From JAVJUS01 sp040220455 (GTDB lineage Bacteria > Pseudomonadota > Alphaproteobacteria > DSM-16000 > Inquilinaceae), in NCBI GenBank assembly GCA_040220455.1, contig JAVJUS010000068.1, forward strand, positions 36,413 to 100,412: a DNA stretch of 64,000 nt, read 5' to 3'. Below, piece after piece: positions 8,554 to 17,571 of this stretch. Positions within the stretch are counted from its first letter, which is position 1; each line of letters begins with the position of its first letter. Under the pieces are notes generated by a model that saw only the letters and a list, made by a program, of their open reading frames with translations, was not told where the DNA came from and searched no databases. The translations under genes were made by a program, and so were the position numbers.

Positions 8554-9410
8554 CAGCTCCGCCCTCCGAACAGGCCGGTCGGCCGCACGATCAGCATGAC
8601 CACCAGGATCGCGAAGGATACGGCGGCCTTGTAGGACGGGTTCAGGAACAGCGTCGACACCTCCTCCGAGATGCCGATCACCATGCCGCCCGCGATGGCG
8701 CCGTAGGGCCGCCCGATCCCGCCCAGGATCGCCGCGGCGAAGACGGACAGGAGGAAGCGCCAGCCCATGGTCGGATGCAGGCGCGTGTCCATGGCCAGGA
8801 AGACGCCGGCCGCCGCCGCCATCAGCCCGGCGATGATCCAGGTCCAGATGACCACCTTCTCGGTGTCGATGCCGGTGATCCGGGCGAGGTCGACGTTGTC
8901 GGACATGGCGCGCATGGCCTTGCCCATGGTCGTGCGCTGCAGGAACAGGTGCAGGCCGACGACCAGCGCCAGCGCGCCGCCGACGATCCAGAAATGGTCG
9001 GGCTTGATGCGCAGCCCGGCGACGAGAACCGGCATCTGGATCCCGGACTCGTAGACCTGGGTCGACGGCCCCCAGATCAGCTGGACCAGACTGCGCAGGA
9101 TCAGCGCGACGCCGAAGGAGGAGATCAGCAGGATGACGGGCGGCGAGCGCCTGAGCCGCCGGTAGAGCGTCTGGTCGAGCAGCACCGCCGCCGCCGCGCC
9201 GCCCACGATCGCCAGGGCGAAGGCGACGATCATCGGCAGCCCGAAGGTCACCACGCAGACGAAGGCGAAGTAGGCGCCCAGCGTCATCAGGTCGCCATGG
9301 GCGAAATGGGCGAAGCGCAGGATGCCGAAGATCATCGACACGCCGATGGCGCCCAGCGTGATGATGCTGCCGAGCACGATGCCGTAGACGACGAGCTGCA
9401 GGAACTCCAT
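8553..9410 (-). CDS. livH: Branched-chain amino acid ABC transporter permease LivH
   Basis: This is the second permease subunit, 285 residues, with repeated hydrophobic helices and family motifs RFAHFAHGDLMTLGAYF near the N-terminus and GKAMRAMSDNVDLARITGI in the coupling loop. The start ATG at 9410 was chosen because the protein family begins at MEFLQLVVYGIVLGS; the frame is open further upstream but without homology. It is separated from livF by about 127 bases that contain a perfect hairpin (9504-9539), which could lower permease expression relative to the ATPases or simply be a repeat. Confidence 0.92.
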   Translation of the reverse strand: MEFLQLVVYGIVLGSIITLGAIGVSMIFGILRFAHFAHGDLMTLGAYFAFVCVVTFGLPMIVAFALAIVGGAAAAVLLDQTLYRRLRRSPPVILLISSFGVALILRSLVQLIWGPSTQVYESGIQMPVLVAGLRIKPDHFWIVGGALALVVGLHLFLQRTTMGKAMRAMSDNVDLARITGIDTEKVVIWTWIIAGLMAAAAGVFLAMDTRLHPTMGWRFLLSVFAAAILGGIGRPYGAIAGGMVIGISEEVSTLFLNPSYKAAVSFAILVVMLIVRPTGLFGGRS

Positions 9411-9503
9411 TACCGACCTTTCCGTCCCGGTTCCCGCGCCCGGCGCGGATCCCGCTCCTCGCGACGCGGGCGGGTCCCGACTCCGCCCGATTTTCACGAA
9501 ACC

Positions 9504-9540
9504 AGAGCATCCTGCGCCCGCCAGGGCGCAGGATGCTCTA
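9504..9540. repeat. Dispersed hairpin repeat, family C, single-hairpin copy
   Basis: AGAGCATCCTGCGCCC is followed within a few bases by its complement GGGCGCAGGATGCTCT, giving a stem of about 16 bp with a tiny loop. The identical arm sequence recurs at 15690-15728. On the minus strand the first bases TAG are the stop codon of livF. No T-tract follows on either strand, so it is not a standard intrinsic terminator. Confidence 0.85.
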
Positions 9541-10245
9541 GCCGCCCAGGAACATCTCCGCCACTTCCCGGTTGGCCAGCAGCGCCGGCCCCGTGTCCTC
9601 GAACCGGTTGGCGCCCAGCGCCAGGACGTAGCCGCGATCGGCGATGCCCAGCGCCTTCTTGGCGTTCTGCTCGACCATCAGGATGGCGATGCCCAGGCCG
9701 TTGATCCGCTCGACGATCTCGAAGATCTGGTCGATGAACTTGGGCGACAGGCCCGCCGTCGGCTCGTCGAGCAGCAGCAGCTTGGGATCGAGCATCAGCG
9801 CCCGGCCCATGGCGACCATCTGGCGCTGGCCGCCCGACAGCGTGCCGGCGGCCTGGCGCCGCTTTTCCTTCAAGGGCGGGAAGAGCTCGTAGACCCGATC
9901 GAGCGCGTCGGAGAAGTCGTCGGTGCGGACATAGGCGCCCATCTCCAGGTTCTCGTGCACCGTCATCGACGGGAACACGTTGTTGTCCTGGGGGACGTAG
10001 CACACGCCCCGGCGCACGATCTGGTCCGGGCGCAGGCGCGTGATGTCCTGGCCGTCCAGCACGATCGAGCCCTCGCGCACCGTCAACATGCCGAATACGG
10101 CCTTCATCGCCGTCGACTTGCCCGCCCCGTTGGGTCCGACGATGACCACGATCTCGCCTGCATCGACGCGCAGGTCGACGCCGTTGAGGATGTCCACGTC
10201 GCCGCCGTACCCGCCGCGGATCCCGCGCATGTCGAGCAGGCTCAT
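9538..10245 (-). CDS. livF: Branched-chain amino acid ABC transporter ATPase LivF
   Basis: The 235-residue ATPase has Walker A GPNGAGKS, signature LSGGQRQ, Walker B LLLLDEPTAGLSP and the LivF-typical YVPQDNNVFPSMTV Q-loop region. It pairs with LivG to power the LivHM pore. ATG at 10245 overlaps the livG stop by four bases. The stop TAG (9538-9540) is the first triplet of the hairpin repeat at 9504-9540, and the C-terminus (AEMFLGG) is complete for the family. Confidence 0.93.
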   Translation of the reverse strand: MSLLDMRGIRGGYGGDVDILNGVDLRVDAGEIVVIVGPNGAGKSTAMKAVFGMLTVREGSIVLDGQDITRLRPDQIVRRGVCYVPQDNNVFPSMTVHENLEMGAYVRTDDFSDALDRVYELFPPLKEKRRQAAGTLSGGQRQMVAMGRALMLDPKLLLLDEPTAGLSPKFIDQIFEIVERINGLGIAILMVEQNAKKALGIADRGYVLALGANRFEDTGPALLANREVAEMFLGG

Positions 10246-11039
10246 GCCCCGGCCTCCCCGCCGGCGGCCGGCGCGCCCGTCTCCTCCGTCGCGCCCAGAT
10301 AGGCCTCGCGCACCCGCTCGTCGGCGCGCACCTCCGCCATGGTGCCCTGGGTCAGGACCGTCCCCTGCGCCATGACGATCACCGGGTCGCACAGGCTGGC
10401 GATAAGGTCCATGTCGTGCTCGATGATGCAGAAGGTATAGCCGCGCTCGGTGTTGAGCCGGCGGATGAAGTCCGCGAGCTCGCCCAGCAGCGTCCTGTTG
10501 ACGCCCGCGCCCGGCTCGTCCAGCAGCACGACCTTGGCGTCGGTCATCATCGTGCGGCCGAGCTCGAGCAGCTTCTTCTGGCCGCCGGAGAGCGTGCCCG
10601 CCAGCTCGTCGCGGACATGGCCGAGATTGAGGAAGTCCAGCACCTCTTCCGCCCGGTCGCGCAGCTCGGCCTCCTGGCCGCGCACCCGCCCCCAGGAGAA
10701 CCAGGAGGTCAGCACGTTCTCCCCGACCTGGGCCGGCGGCACGACCATCAGGTTCTCCAGCGCGGTCATGCGCTTGAACTCGCGCGGGATCTGGAAGGTG
10801 CGCACCAGGCCCAGATGGAACAGCTCGTGCGCCGGCAGGCCGGTGACGTCGCGATCCTCCAGCCGGATCTGGCCGGAGGTCGGCTTCATGAAGCCGGCGA
10901 TCATGTTGAACAGGGTGGTCTTGCCCGCCCCGTTCGGCCCGATCAGCCCGGTGATCGAGCCGCGCGCGATCTCGAACGAGCAGTCGTCGACCGCGACCAC
11001 GCCGGAGAAGCGCTTGCTGACCCTGTCGATGGTGATCAC
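10242..11039 (-). CDS. livG: Branched-chain amino acid ABC transporter ATPase LivG
   Basis: The 265-residue ATPase has Walker A GPNGAGKTT, signature LSGGQKK, Walker B VVLLDEPGAGVN and switch HD (IIEHDMD). The LivG hallmark RTFQIPREFKRMTALENL is present. The start codon is GTG at 11039 with GGAAGG a few bases upstream. It is the first gene of the livG-livF-livH-livM set. No LivJ/LivK-type binding protein is encoded next to it, so the transporter must borrow one from elsewhere in the genome. Confidence 0.93.
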   Translation of the reverse strand: MITIDRVSKRFSGVVAVDDCSFEIARGSITGLIGPNGAGKTTLFNMIAGFMKPTSGQIRLEDRDVTGLPAHELFHLGLVRTFQIPREFKRMTALENLMVVPPAQVGENVLTSWFSWGRVRGQEAELRDRAEEVLDFLNLGHVRDELAGTLSGGQKKLLELGRTMMTDAKVVLLDEPGAGVNRTLLGELADFIRRLNTERGYTFCIIEHDMDLIASLCDPVIVMAQGTVLTQGTMAEVRADERVREAYLGATEETGAPAAGGEAGA

Positions 11040-11181
11040 GCCTGCCTTCCCGTCCCGCCCCGTTCAGCGCCGCGCACGGCGGCGTCGGCCCGCCGCCGCG
11101 GACCCGCCCTCACGGGCGCGCCCCTCTACCACCTGACCTGTCGGGCGACAACCCCCGTATGGCGCGAAGGAAGCGTGGTTC

Positions 11182-12135
11182 TCACGCTCCCGGCGCGTCC
11201 GGCTCTTCGCCTCCGGGCGCGGCCGGCGCGGGCTCGTCCGTCCCCGGTCCGCCGGTCCGGGCGACATGCACCGCGACCCCGGCCTCGGCCAGGCGCCGAG
11301 CGATCGGCGGCGGCGGCGGCCGGTCGGTGAACAGCGCGTCGACCCGGTCGACATCGGCGACCCGGACCATGGCGTTGCGCCCGAACTTCGTGTGATCGGC
11401 GCACAGGAAGACCGTGCGGGCGCTGTCCAGGATCGCCTGGGCGACGCGGACCTCGCGCGGGTCGAAGTCGAGCAGCGCGCCGTCGGGTCCGATCCCGCTG
11501 ATCCCCATGATCGCGATGTCGACGCGGAACTGGCCGATATAGTCGGCCGCGGAGCCGCCGACGACGCCGCCATCGGCGTTGCGCACCACGCCGCCGGCGA
11601 TCGACACCTCGAAATCCGACTGGGCGGCGAGCGTGACGGCGACGTTGAGGTTGTTGGTCACGACCCTGAGGCCGCGATGGGCCGCCAGCGCCCGGGCGAC
11701 CGCCTCCGTGGTCGTGCCGATGTTGATGATCAGCGAGGCGTGATCCGGCACGCGCGCGGCGACCGCCCGGGCGATCGCCTCCTTGGCCTCGAACTGGGCG
11801 ACGCGCCGGTCGGCATAGGCGATGTTGCGCGTGCTGCCCGTCGGCAGGCCCGTGCCGCCGTGATAGCGCGCGAGCGTGCCCTCGGCGCTCAGCGCGTTGA
11901 TGTCGCGCCGGATCGTCTGGGGCGTCACCCGGAAGCGGCGCGACAGGTCGTCGATCGAGGCGAAGCCGCGGGCGCGGACGAGCTCGACGATCGCCTCGCG
12001 CCGTGCGGTGCCGCCCCGGCCGTCGTTGCCGCCCCGCTCGGGGGCCGCGCGCCGGCCGGCGGCGTCGGCGCGGACCGGCGGGGTCTTTCGGTTGCTTTCC
12101 AATCCGTTCGGCCGCTTGCGCTGTTCCTCGGACAT
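11182..12135 (-). CDS. DeoR/GlpR-family sugar-responsive transcriptional regulator
   Basis: The 317-residue protein has an N-terminal DeoR winged helix (ARREAIVELVRARGFASIDD, then RVTPQTIRRDINALS) and a C-terminal sugar-phosphate sensor domain (DeoRC) with GTTTEAVARAL and the late CADHTKFGR motif. I prefer the ATG at 12135 over 12153, because GGAG sits six bases before 12135. It is divergent from xylF with 124 bases between them, so it probably controls the sugar transporter operon, repressing until a phosphorylated sugar binds. The C-terminal 25 residues are a low-complexity tail. Confidence 0.88.
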   Translation of the reverse strand: MSEEQRKRPNGLESNRKTPPVRADAAGRRAAPERGGNDGRGGTARREAIVELVRARGFASIDDLSRRFRVTPQTIRRDINALSAEGTLARYHGGTGLPTGSTRNIAYADRRVAQFEAKEAIARAVAARVPDHASLIINIGTTTEAVARALAAHRGLRVVTNNLNVAVTLAAQSDFEVSIAGGVVRNADGGVVGGSAADYIGQFRVDIAIMGISGIGPDGALLDFDPREVRVAQAILDSARTVFLCADHTKFGRNAMVRVADVDRVDALFTDRPPPPPIARRLAEAGVAVHVARTGGPGTDEPAPAAPGGEEPDAPGA

Positions 12136-12259
12136 GCGATACTCCGCATCCAACGGCGCGACTTCAAGGCACTATGGAATCGAAGTGCCTCGACGTGGCC
12201 CCCGGCGCCGTGCGGACAAACGGCCCAATACCGGATCCCGTGGGAGGAAATCGAGAACC

Positions 12260-13321
12260 ATGTCGCCCATCAAGACGCTGCTCGCCGGCAGCACATTGGC
12301 CGTCGCGGCCACCGCCGGCACCTTCGCCTTCGCCCCTGCCGCCTCGGCCCAGGACGGCCCGACCATCGGCGTGAGCTGGTCGAACTTCCAGGAAGAGCGC
12401 TGGAAGCGCGACGAGGCCGCGATGGTCGAGGTCATCGAGGCCAATGGCGGGACCTATCTTTCCACCGACGCGCAGAGCTCGCCGGCCAAGCAGCTCTCCG
12501 ACGTGGAGAGCCTGATCGCCCGCGGCGCGGACGTGCTGATTCTGCTGGCCCAGGACGTGGACGCGGTGGCCCCGGCGGTCGAGGCCGCGGTCAACGAGGG
12601 CATCCCGGTCATCGGCTACGACCGGCTGATCGAGAACCCGAACGCCTACTACCTGACCTTCGACAACTTCGAGGTCGGGCGCATGCAGGCCCAGGCGGTC
12701 TACGACGCCCAGCCGACGGGCAACTATGTCTTCATCAAGGGCAGCTCGGCCGACCCGAACGCCGACTTCGTGCATTCCGGCCAGCTCGACGTGCTGCAGC
12801 CGGCGATCGACGCGGGCGACATCACGGTGGTCGGCGAGCAGTACACCGACGGCTGGCTGCCGGCCAACGCCCAGCGCAACATGGAGCAGATCCTCACGGC
12901 CAACGACAACGAGGTCGACGCCGTGGTCGCCTCCAACGACGGCACGGCGGGCGGCGTGGTCGCCGCGCTGGCGGCCCAGGGCATGTCCGGCAGCGTGCCG
13001 GTCTCCGGCCAGGACGGCGACATCGCGGCGCTCAACCGCATCGCGCTCGGCACCCAGACGGTCAGCGTCTGGAAGGACGCCCGCGAGCTGGGCCGCAACG
13101 CCGCGGAGATCGCCTTCGCCCTCGCCTCGGACACCGCGATGGCGGACATCGAGGGCTCGCAGAGCTGGACCAGCCCGGCCGGCACCGAGATGACGGCCAC
13201 CTTCCTGGCCCCTGTTCCGATCACCCGCGACAACCTCGACGTCGTGGTCGACGCGAACTGGATCACGGTCGAGGAGCTGTGCCAGGGCGTCGAGCCCGGC
13301 ACGCTGGAGATCTGCGGCTGA
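12260..13321 (+). CDS. xylF: Xylose-type sugar ABC transporter substrate-binding protein
   Basis: This is a periplasmic binding protein of 353 residues with a Sec signal peptide (cleavage after about residue 30, PAASAQ). Its closest remembered family is XylF: GYDRLIENPNAYYLTFDNFE, DGWLPANAQRNMEQIL and VVASNDGTAGG all match the E. coli D-xylose-binding protein pattern. The substrate is likely xylose or a related pentose, but this is inference. It heads an operon with xylH and a single-domain ATPase. Expression is presumably controlled by the divergent DeoR-family regulator. Confidence 0.88.
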   Translation: MSPIKTLLAGSTLAVAATAGTFAFAPAASAQDGPTIGVSWSNFQEERWKRDEAAMVEVIEANGGTYLSTDAQSSPAKQLSDVESLIARGADVLILLAQDVDAVAPAVEAAVNEGIPVIGYDRLIENPNAYYLTFDNFEVGRMQAQAVYDAQPTGNYVFIKGSSADPNADFVHSGQLDVLQPAIDAGDITVVGEQYTDGWLPANAQRNMEQILTANDNEVDAVVASNDGTAGGVVAALAAQGMSGSVPVSGQDGDIAALNRIALGTQTVSVWKDARELGRNAAEIAFALASDTAMADIEGSQSWTSPAGTEMTATFLAPVPITRDNLDVVVDANWITVEELCQGVEPGTLEICG

Positions 13322-13470
13322 CCGTCGGTCGCCCCGCCGCGTGAGCCGTGCGGCGGCGCCGGCCGCTCCGTCCCCGCAGCGGCCGGCCCGCCCTCGGCCG
13401 GCACGGCCTGTCTCGACTTCCTCCTCAAGCCGCCCCGTCACCGCCACTGTCGAGCCCCGCGAGGCGCCCC

Positions 13471-14811
13471 ATGTCCGTAGCCTCCTCCTCCGGCGACCAG
13501 GGAACGCCCGCCGCCGTCGCCGCGGGCCGCCGCGGCGTCCAGCATGTCCTCGGCCGGCTGGAGGTCGACACGCGGCTGCTCGGCATGATCATCGCCCTGA
13601 TCGTCATCTGGGTCGGCTTCGACCTGCTGACGGGCGGGCGCTTCATCACGCCGCGCAACCTCTTCAACCTGTCGGTCCAGACCGCGTCGGTCGCGGTGAT
13701 GGCCTGCGGCATGGTGATGGTCATCGTCACGCGCAACATCGACCTGTCGGTCGGCTCGCTGCTGGGCGTGCTCGCCATGGTGATGGGCGTGGTCCAGGTC
13801 GACATCCTGCCCTCCCTGCTCGGCGGCGACGGGGGTGCCGCCTACGACCATCCGGCGACCTGGGTGCTGACGCTGCTGGCGGGCATCGTGCTGGGCGCGA
13901 TCATCGGCCTGGGCCAGGGGGCGGTGATCGCCTTCGGGCGCGTGCCGTCCTTCATCGTGACGCTGGGCGGCCTGCTGGTCTGGCGCGGCTGCGCCTGGTG
14001 GACGACGCAGGGCCGCACGATCGCGCCGCTCGACAGCAACTTCTCCCTGATGGGCGGCGGCGTCGACGGCACGATAGGGGCGACCTGGAGCTGGGTGTTC
14101 GGCGCGATCGCCATCGCGGCCGTCCTGGCGCTGGCGGTGCGCGCGCGGGCCCAGCGCCGGCGCTTCGGCTTCCCGCTCAAGCCGATCTGGGCGGAGATCG
14201 TGTCGACCGGCCTGCTGGTCGCGGCGGTCGTCGGCTTCGTCATGACCATGAACGCCTATCCCCTGCCCTCGCGGATCGCCGAGGAGATCGCGACCGAGCG
14301 CGGCATGGCGATCCCGGAGGACGGGGAGGTGTTCATCGCCCACGGCATCGCGGTGCCGGTGCTGATCGTCGTCGGCGTGGCTCTGGTGATGACGCTGCTC
14401 GCCTCGCGCACCAAGTTCGGGCGCTACGTCTTCGCCATCGGCGGCAATCCGGAGGCGGCGGAGCTCGCCGGCATCAACACGCGGCGCGTGGTCATGGTCG
14501 TGTTCATGATCATGGGCATGCTGTGCGCCATCGCCGGCGCCATCGCCGCGGCGCGCCTGCAATCCGCCGCCAACGACCTGGGCACGCTGGACGAGCTCCG
14601 GGTCATCGCCGCCGCGGTGATCGGCGGCACCTCGCTGGCCGGCGGCGTCGGCACGGTCGCCGGTGCCGTGCTGGGCGCGGTGGTGATGCAGAGCCTGCAG
14701 AGCGGCATGGCGCTGGTCGGCGTCAATTCGAGCCTGCAGAGCATCGTCATCGGGCTGGTGCTGGTGCTCGCCGTCTTCATCGACGGCCTCTACCAACGCA
14801 GCCGCCGCTGA
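13471..14811 (+). CDS. xylH: Xylose-type sugar ABC transporter permease
   Basis: The 446-residue membrane protein of the RbsC/XylH family forms the sugar pore, presumably as a homodimer. Characteristic stretches are MVMVIVTRNIDLSVGSLLG, RVPSFIVTLGGLLVWRG, FAIGGNPEAAELAGIN and GGTSLAGGVGTVAGAV. It is longer than E. coli XylH because of a polar N-terminal tail and an inserted loop at about residues 220-300. The ATG at 13471 was chosen; a GC-rich frame upstream is open but shows no homology. It lies about 150 bases after xylF. Confidence 0.9.
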   Translation: MSVASSSGDQGTPAAVAAGRRGVQHVLGRLEVDTRLLGMIIALIVIWVGFDLLTGGRFITPRNLFNLSVQTASVAVMACGMVMVIVTRNIDLSVGSLLGVLAMVMGVVQVDILPSLLGGDGGAAYDHPATWVLTLLAGIVLGAIIGLGQGAVIAFGRVPSFIVTLGGLLVWRGCAWWTTQGRTIAPLDSNFSLMGGGVDGTIGATWSWVFGAIAIAAVLALAVRARAQRRRFGFPLKPIWAEIVSTGLLVAAVVGFVMTMNAYPLPSRIAEEIATERGMAIPEDGEVFIAHGIAVPVLIVVGVALVMTLLASRTKFGRYVFAIGGNPEAAELAGINTRRVVMVVFMIMGMLCAIAGAIAAARLQSAANDLGTLDELRVIAAAVIGGTSLAGGVGTVAGAVLGAVVMQSLQSGMALVGVNSSLQSIVIGLVLVLAVFIDGLYQRSRR

Positions 14812-14852
14812 GCCGGCTTCGCCGAACGCCTCGACCGGAAGGAATCGCGACC

Positions 14853-15692
14853 ATGCCCCAGGACGAGACCGCTCCGCAAACCGCCCCGGAGCGCGCCGCC
14901 GCCGCCCGTCACGCCGAGCGCGGCACGCCCATGGTCGAGATGCGCCACATGTCGCTGAGCTTCGGCGGCGTGAAGGCGGTCGACGATGTCGGCATCGACC
15001 TCTATCCCGGCGAGGTGGTCGGGCTGCTCGGCCACAACGGCGCGGGCAAGTCGTGCCTGATCAAGATGCTGTCGGGCGCCTACAAGCGGGATGCGGGCGA
15101 GATCCTGGTCGGCGGCAGGCCGGTGGACATCCAGAACCCGCGCGACGCCAAGCGTTTCGGGATCGAGACGATCTACCAGACGCTGGCGCTGGCCGACAAC
15201 ATCGACGCGCCGGGCAACCTGTTCCTCGGCCGGGAGAAGATGACGCCGTTCGGCACGCTCGACGACGCGGCGATGGAGGCCGAGACGCGCGAGGTGATGA
15301 ACCGGCTCAACCCCAACTTCAAGAACTTCAAGCAGGCGGTGAAGGACCTGTCGGGCGGCCAGCGCCAGTCGGTGGCGATCGCGCGCGCGATCTACTTCAA
15401 CGCCCGCGTCCTGATCATGGACGAGCCCACGGCCGCCCTCGGCCCGGCGGAGACCAAGCAGGTCGCCGACCTGATCCTCCAGCTCAAGAAGGAGGGCATC
15501 GGCATCTTCCTGATCAGCCACGACCTGCACGACGTCTTCGACCTCTCCGACCGCGTCTTCGTGATGAAGAACGGCAAGATGGTCGGCAGCGTGAACACGG
15601 CCGACGTCACCAAGGACGACGTGCTGGGCATGATCATCCTGGGCAAGATGCCGGGCCGGCAGGCCGAGCAGGAGCTGGAACAACTCCACTAG
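14853..15692 (+). CDS. Single-domain sugar ABC transporter ATPase
   Basis: The 279-residue ATPase has Walker A GHNGAGKS (about residue 62), signature LSGGQRQ, Walker B VLIMDEPTAAL and switch ISHDLHD. Most sugar ATPases of this transporter class (XylG, RbsA) contain two tandem ATPase domains of about 500 residues; this one has only one, like FrcA of the fructose transporter. The gene is not broken: it starts with ATG 8-10 bases after GGAAGGA and ends cleanly. Its TAG stop (15690-15692) is the first triplet of a family C repeat. It completes the xylF-xylH operon. Confidence 0.9.
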   Translation: MPQDETAPQTAPERAAAARHAERGTPMVEMRHMSLSFGGVKAVDDVGIDLYPGEVVGLLGHNGAGKSCLIKMLSGAYKRDAGEILVGGRPVDIQNPRDAKRFGIETIYQTLALADNIDAPGNLFLGREKMTPFGTLDDAAMEAETREVMNRLNPNFKNFKQAVKDLSGGQRQSVAIARAIYFNARVLIMDEPTAALGPAETKQVADLILQLKKEGIGIFLISHDLHDVFDLSDRVFVMKNGKMVGSVNTADVTKDDVLGMIILGKMPGRQAEQELEQLH

Positions 15693-15791
15693 AGCATCCT
15701 GCGCCCGAACGGGCGCAGGATGCTCTAGATTGTTGAAGATAGGGCAATTTTTTCCGAACTGAAAACCATCAGTTCGGAAATTGCCCTAGGT
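15690..15791. repeat. Dispersed double-hairpin repeat, family C, full copy
   Basis: Hairpin 1 is TAGAGCATCCTGCGCCCG, a two-base loop, and its exact complement (15690-15727). A linker ATTGTTGAAG follows, then hairpin 2, in which AGGGCAATTTTTTCCGAACT pairs with AGTTCGGAAATTGCCCT (about 15741-15788) with a small bulge. A diverged copy lies at 18158-18256. CTAG occurs at the element edges. The first TAG is the ATPase stop codon. It could act as an RNA-stabilising or attenuating structure, or be a miniature mobile element. Confidence 0.88.
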
Positions 15792-15837
15792 CAAAGAGTT
15801 GGCCGAGTTCCGCTTAGCCCAGGGAAGCGGACCGACA

Positions 15838-15861
15838 CGCCGAGGTTCTCGTGACAATGCC
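15838..15861 (-). mobile_element. Solo IS6-family terminal end (remnant)
   Basis: These 24 bases match the right end of the IS6-family remnant at 18098-18121 in 20 of 24 positions, ending in the same GTGACAATGCC. No transposase-like sequence adjoins it on the left. It lies just 10 bases past the stop of the solute-binding protein gene, so the binding-protein gene is bracketed by two IS6 ends in the same orientation. Confidence 0.65.
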
Positions 15862-15871
15862 CGCTCGCCGC

Positions 15872-17491
15872 CTACGACATCGACAACGCCGGGTAGTCGA
15901 TTTCTCGGGCCGGCTGCAGAGCGAATCCGCGTAGCGCACTCGAGCTGGCCGTGTGGATCGACCGCCAGAACGGCTGCACGATCACGCTGTCGGCCTGCAA
16001 CATGGTTTGCAGTTCGCGCATCACCGTGCGCCGCTCGTCAACGTCGAGGATTCCCATGGCCCGATCCAGGGCCGCGTCGAATTCCGGGTTGGCGTAGCCT
16101 GACTCGTTCCACGCCACACCGGACCGGTATGCCAGGTTCAGCACCTGGACGCCCAGCGGGCGATGCGCCCAGGAGGTGAAGCCGAACGGCCATTCGGTCC
16201 AGCGATCCCAATAGGTGCCGCCGGGCATGATATTGATGTCGAGCGATATGCCGGCGGGCCGAAGCATCTCGGCGATCACCTGGCAGGTATTGGGCTCCCA
16301 TGTCGGCTGGGCGACGCAATGGATCTCGAGCTCCAGCCCGTCACCATAGCCGGCCTCGGCCAGCAGGGACCGTGCACGATCGTAGTCCTGCTCGACGGGC
16401 GGCATCGGCGCATATTCCGGGTGGATCGGCGCCACGTGGTGATCCTCGCCCGGTGTCCCGAAGTCCTGGTAGCCCAGTCGGAGCAGTTCGGCGTGGTCGA
16501 TACAGGCGCGGATCGCCTGTCGCACCCGGATGTCGTCGAACGGTGCCTCGGTGACCCGCATTCTGGCCACTCCCGTGTACCCGGTCACCGCTTCGTGCAG
16601 CACGGCGCCTTCGAGAGACCGGACTGCCGGGACCAAGTCCGAGCTGATCTCGTACAACAGGTCGACCTGGCCCGAGGCGAGTGCGGCCAGATGCGCGGAG
16701 GGGTCATCGCCGTGGTCGATGATCTCGATGGCGTCCAGGCCGACGCCACCGCCCCACCAAGGCACATCGCTGCGACGAACCAGGGAAGCGCGCTGACCGA
16801 CGGCAAAGTCGGTCAACAGGAACGGTCCGGTCCCGATCGGGTTGTCGACGAAACTGGCGCCATCTTTCCAGAAGTCGCGATGGGCGATCAGCGCCGGATA
16901 GTCGGCGAGGCTCTCCGGCAATGCGACATCGGGAATGCTAAGGTGGAAGCGGACGGTGTGGTCGTCCACAGGCTCCACCGACTCCACGGCGATGAACCGA
17001 GAGAAATTGGACGAGCCGTGTGCCTCTGTCCGCCAAGTCTCGACATTCGCGACAACGTCGGCGGCGGTGAAAATGTCACCGTTGTTCCAGGTGACACCAT
17101 GACGCAGGTGGAACGTCCACTCGGTCAGGTCGTCGTTGACCGACCAGCGCTCGGCAAGGTAAGGCCGCGTGATGTTGTCCGGCCCCGTCTTGGCCAGGGG
17201 TTCCAGAACCGCCCGATAAAGATTCCCTTTCTGCCCCCAATCGGCCAGCGACGGATCACTCGCCTCCATGACGTTCATCGAAAGCCTGAGTGTGCCGGTA
17301 CCCGACTCCTTTGCCCGAGCCGAAGGCACCGGGTTCGCCCCCCCGCCCGCGAGGGCGTATGCCGTGGGAGCCGATAGGCCCAACAGCGTGGCAGTGCGCA
17401 AGAAATCGCGACGTCCGAGCTTGCCCGACCGGAAGGAGGCGAGAATTCGGGGCAATACGGCGTGTATCGCCTCCAGGTGCTTTTCGATCAT
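15872..17491 (-). CDS. Orphan ABC transporter substrate-binding protein, family 5 (DppA/OppA-like)
   Basis: The 539-residue protein has a twin-arginine signal (LGRRDFLRTATLLGLS, arginines at about 27-28) and the family 5 peptide/nickel-binding fold: LAERWSVNDDLTEWTFHLR, GVTWNNGDIFTAADVV, and the later LLAEAGYGDGLELE. Ligand could be a dipeptide, oligopeptide or other small solute. No permease or ATPase of the Dpp type is nearby, so it is an orphan. The C-terminus (REIDYPALSMS) looks a few residues short of the usual ending and stops 10 bases from a solo IS6 end. The ATG at 17491 is preferred for its GGAG upstream; an ATG at 17545 in the same frame would add 18 residues. G+C looks lower than in the core genes. 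Confidence 0.85.
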   Translation of the reverse strand: MIEKHLEAIHAVLPRILASFRSGKLGRRDFLRTATLLGLSAPTAYALAGGGANPVPSARAKESGTGTLRLSMNVMEASDPSLADWGQKGNLYRAVLEPLAKTGPDNITRPYLAERWSVNDDLTEWTFHLRHGVTWNNGDIFTAADVVANVETWRTEAHGSSNFSRFIAVESVEPVDDHTVRFHLSIPDVALPESLADYPALIAHRDFWKDGASFVDNPIGTGPFLLTDFAVGQRASLVRRSDVPWWGGGVGLDAIEIIDHGDDPSAHLAALASGQVDLLYEISSDLVPAVRSLEGAVLHEAVTGYTGVARMRVTEAPFDDIRVRQAIRACIDHAELLRLGYQDFGTPGEDHHVAPIHPEYAPMPPVEQDYDRARSLLAEAGYGDGLELEIHCVAQPTWEPNTCQVIAEMLRPAGISLDINIMPGGTYWDRWTEWPFGFTSWAHRPLGVQVLNLAYRSGVAWNESGYANPEFDAALDRAMGILDVDERRTVMRELQTMLQADSVIVQPFWRSIHTASSSALRGFALQPAREIDYPALSMS

Positions 17492-17571
17492 CGGGCTCGA
17501 TCTCCGTGTGATGGCATAAGAATAGAACAAATTTTGGCGGTTCAAGGCTTGCGCCGCCGATCATCCCCACC

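Noticed and set aside
7588..9510. A continuous 640-codon minus frame through livM and livH that might suggest a fused permease
   Set aside because: The upstream part is livH read out of frame. The real livH has its own frame and stop, sharing one base with the livM ATG.
9504..9540. The livF-end hairpin as an intrinsic terminator
   Set aside because: Perfect stem but no T-tract on either strand, and the same arms recur elsewhere as a dispersed repeat.
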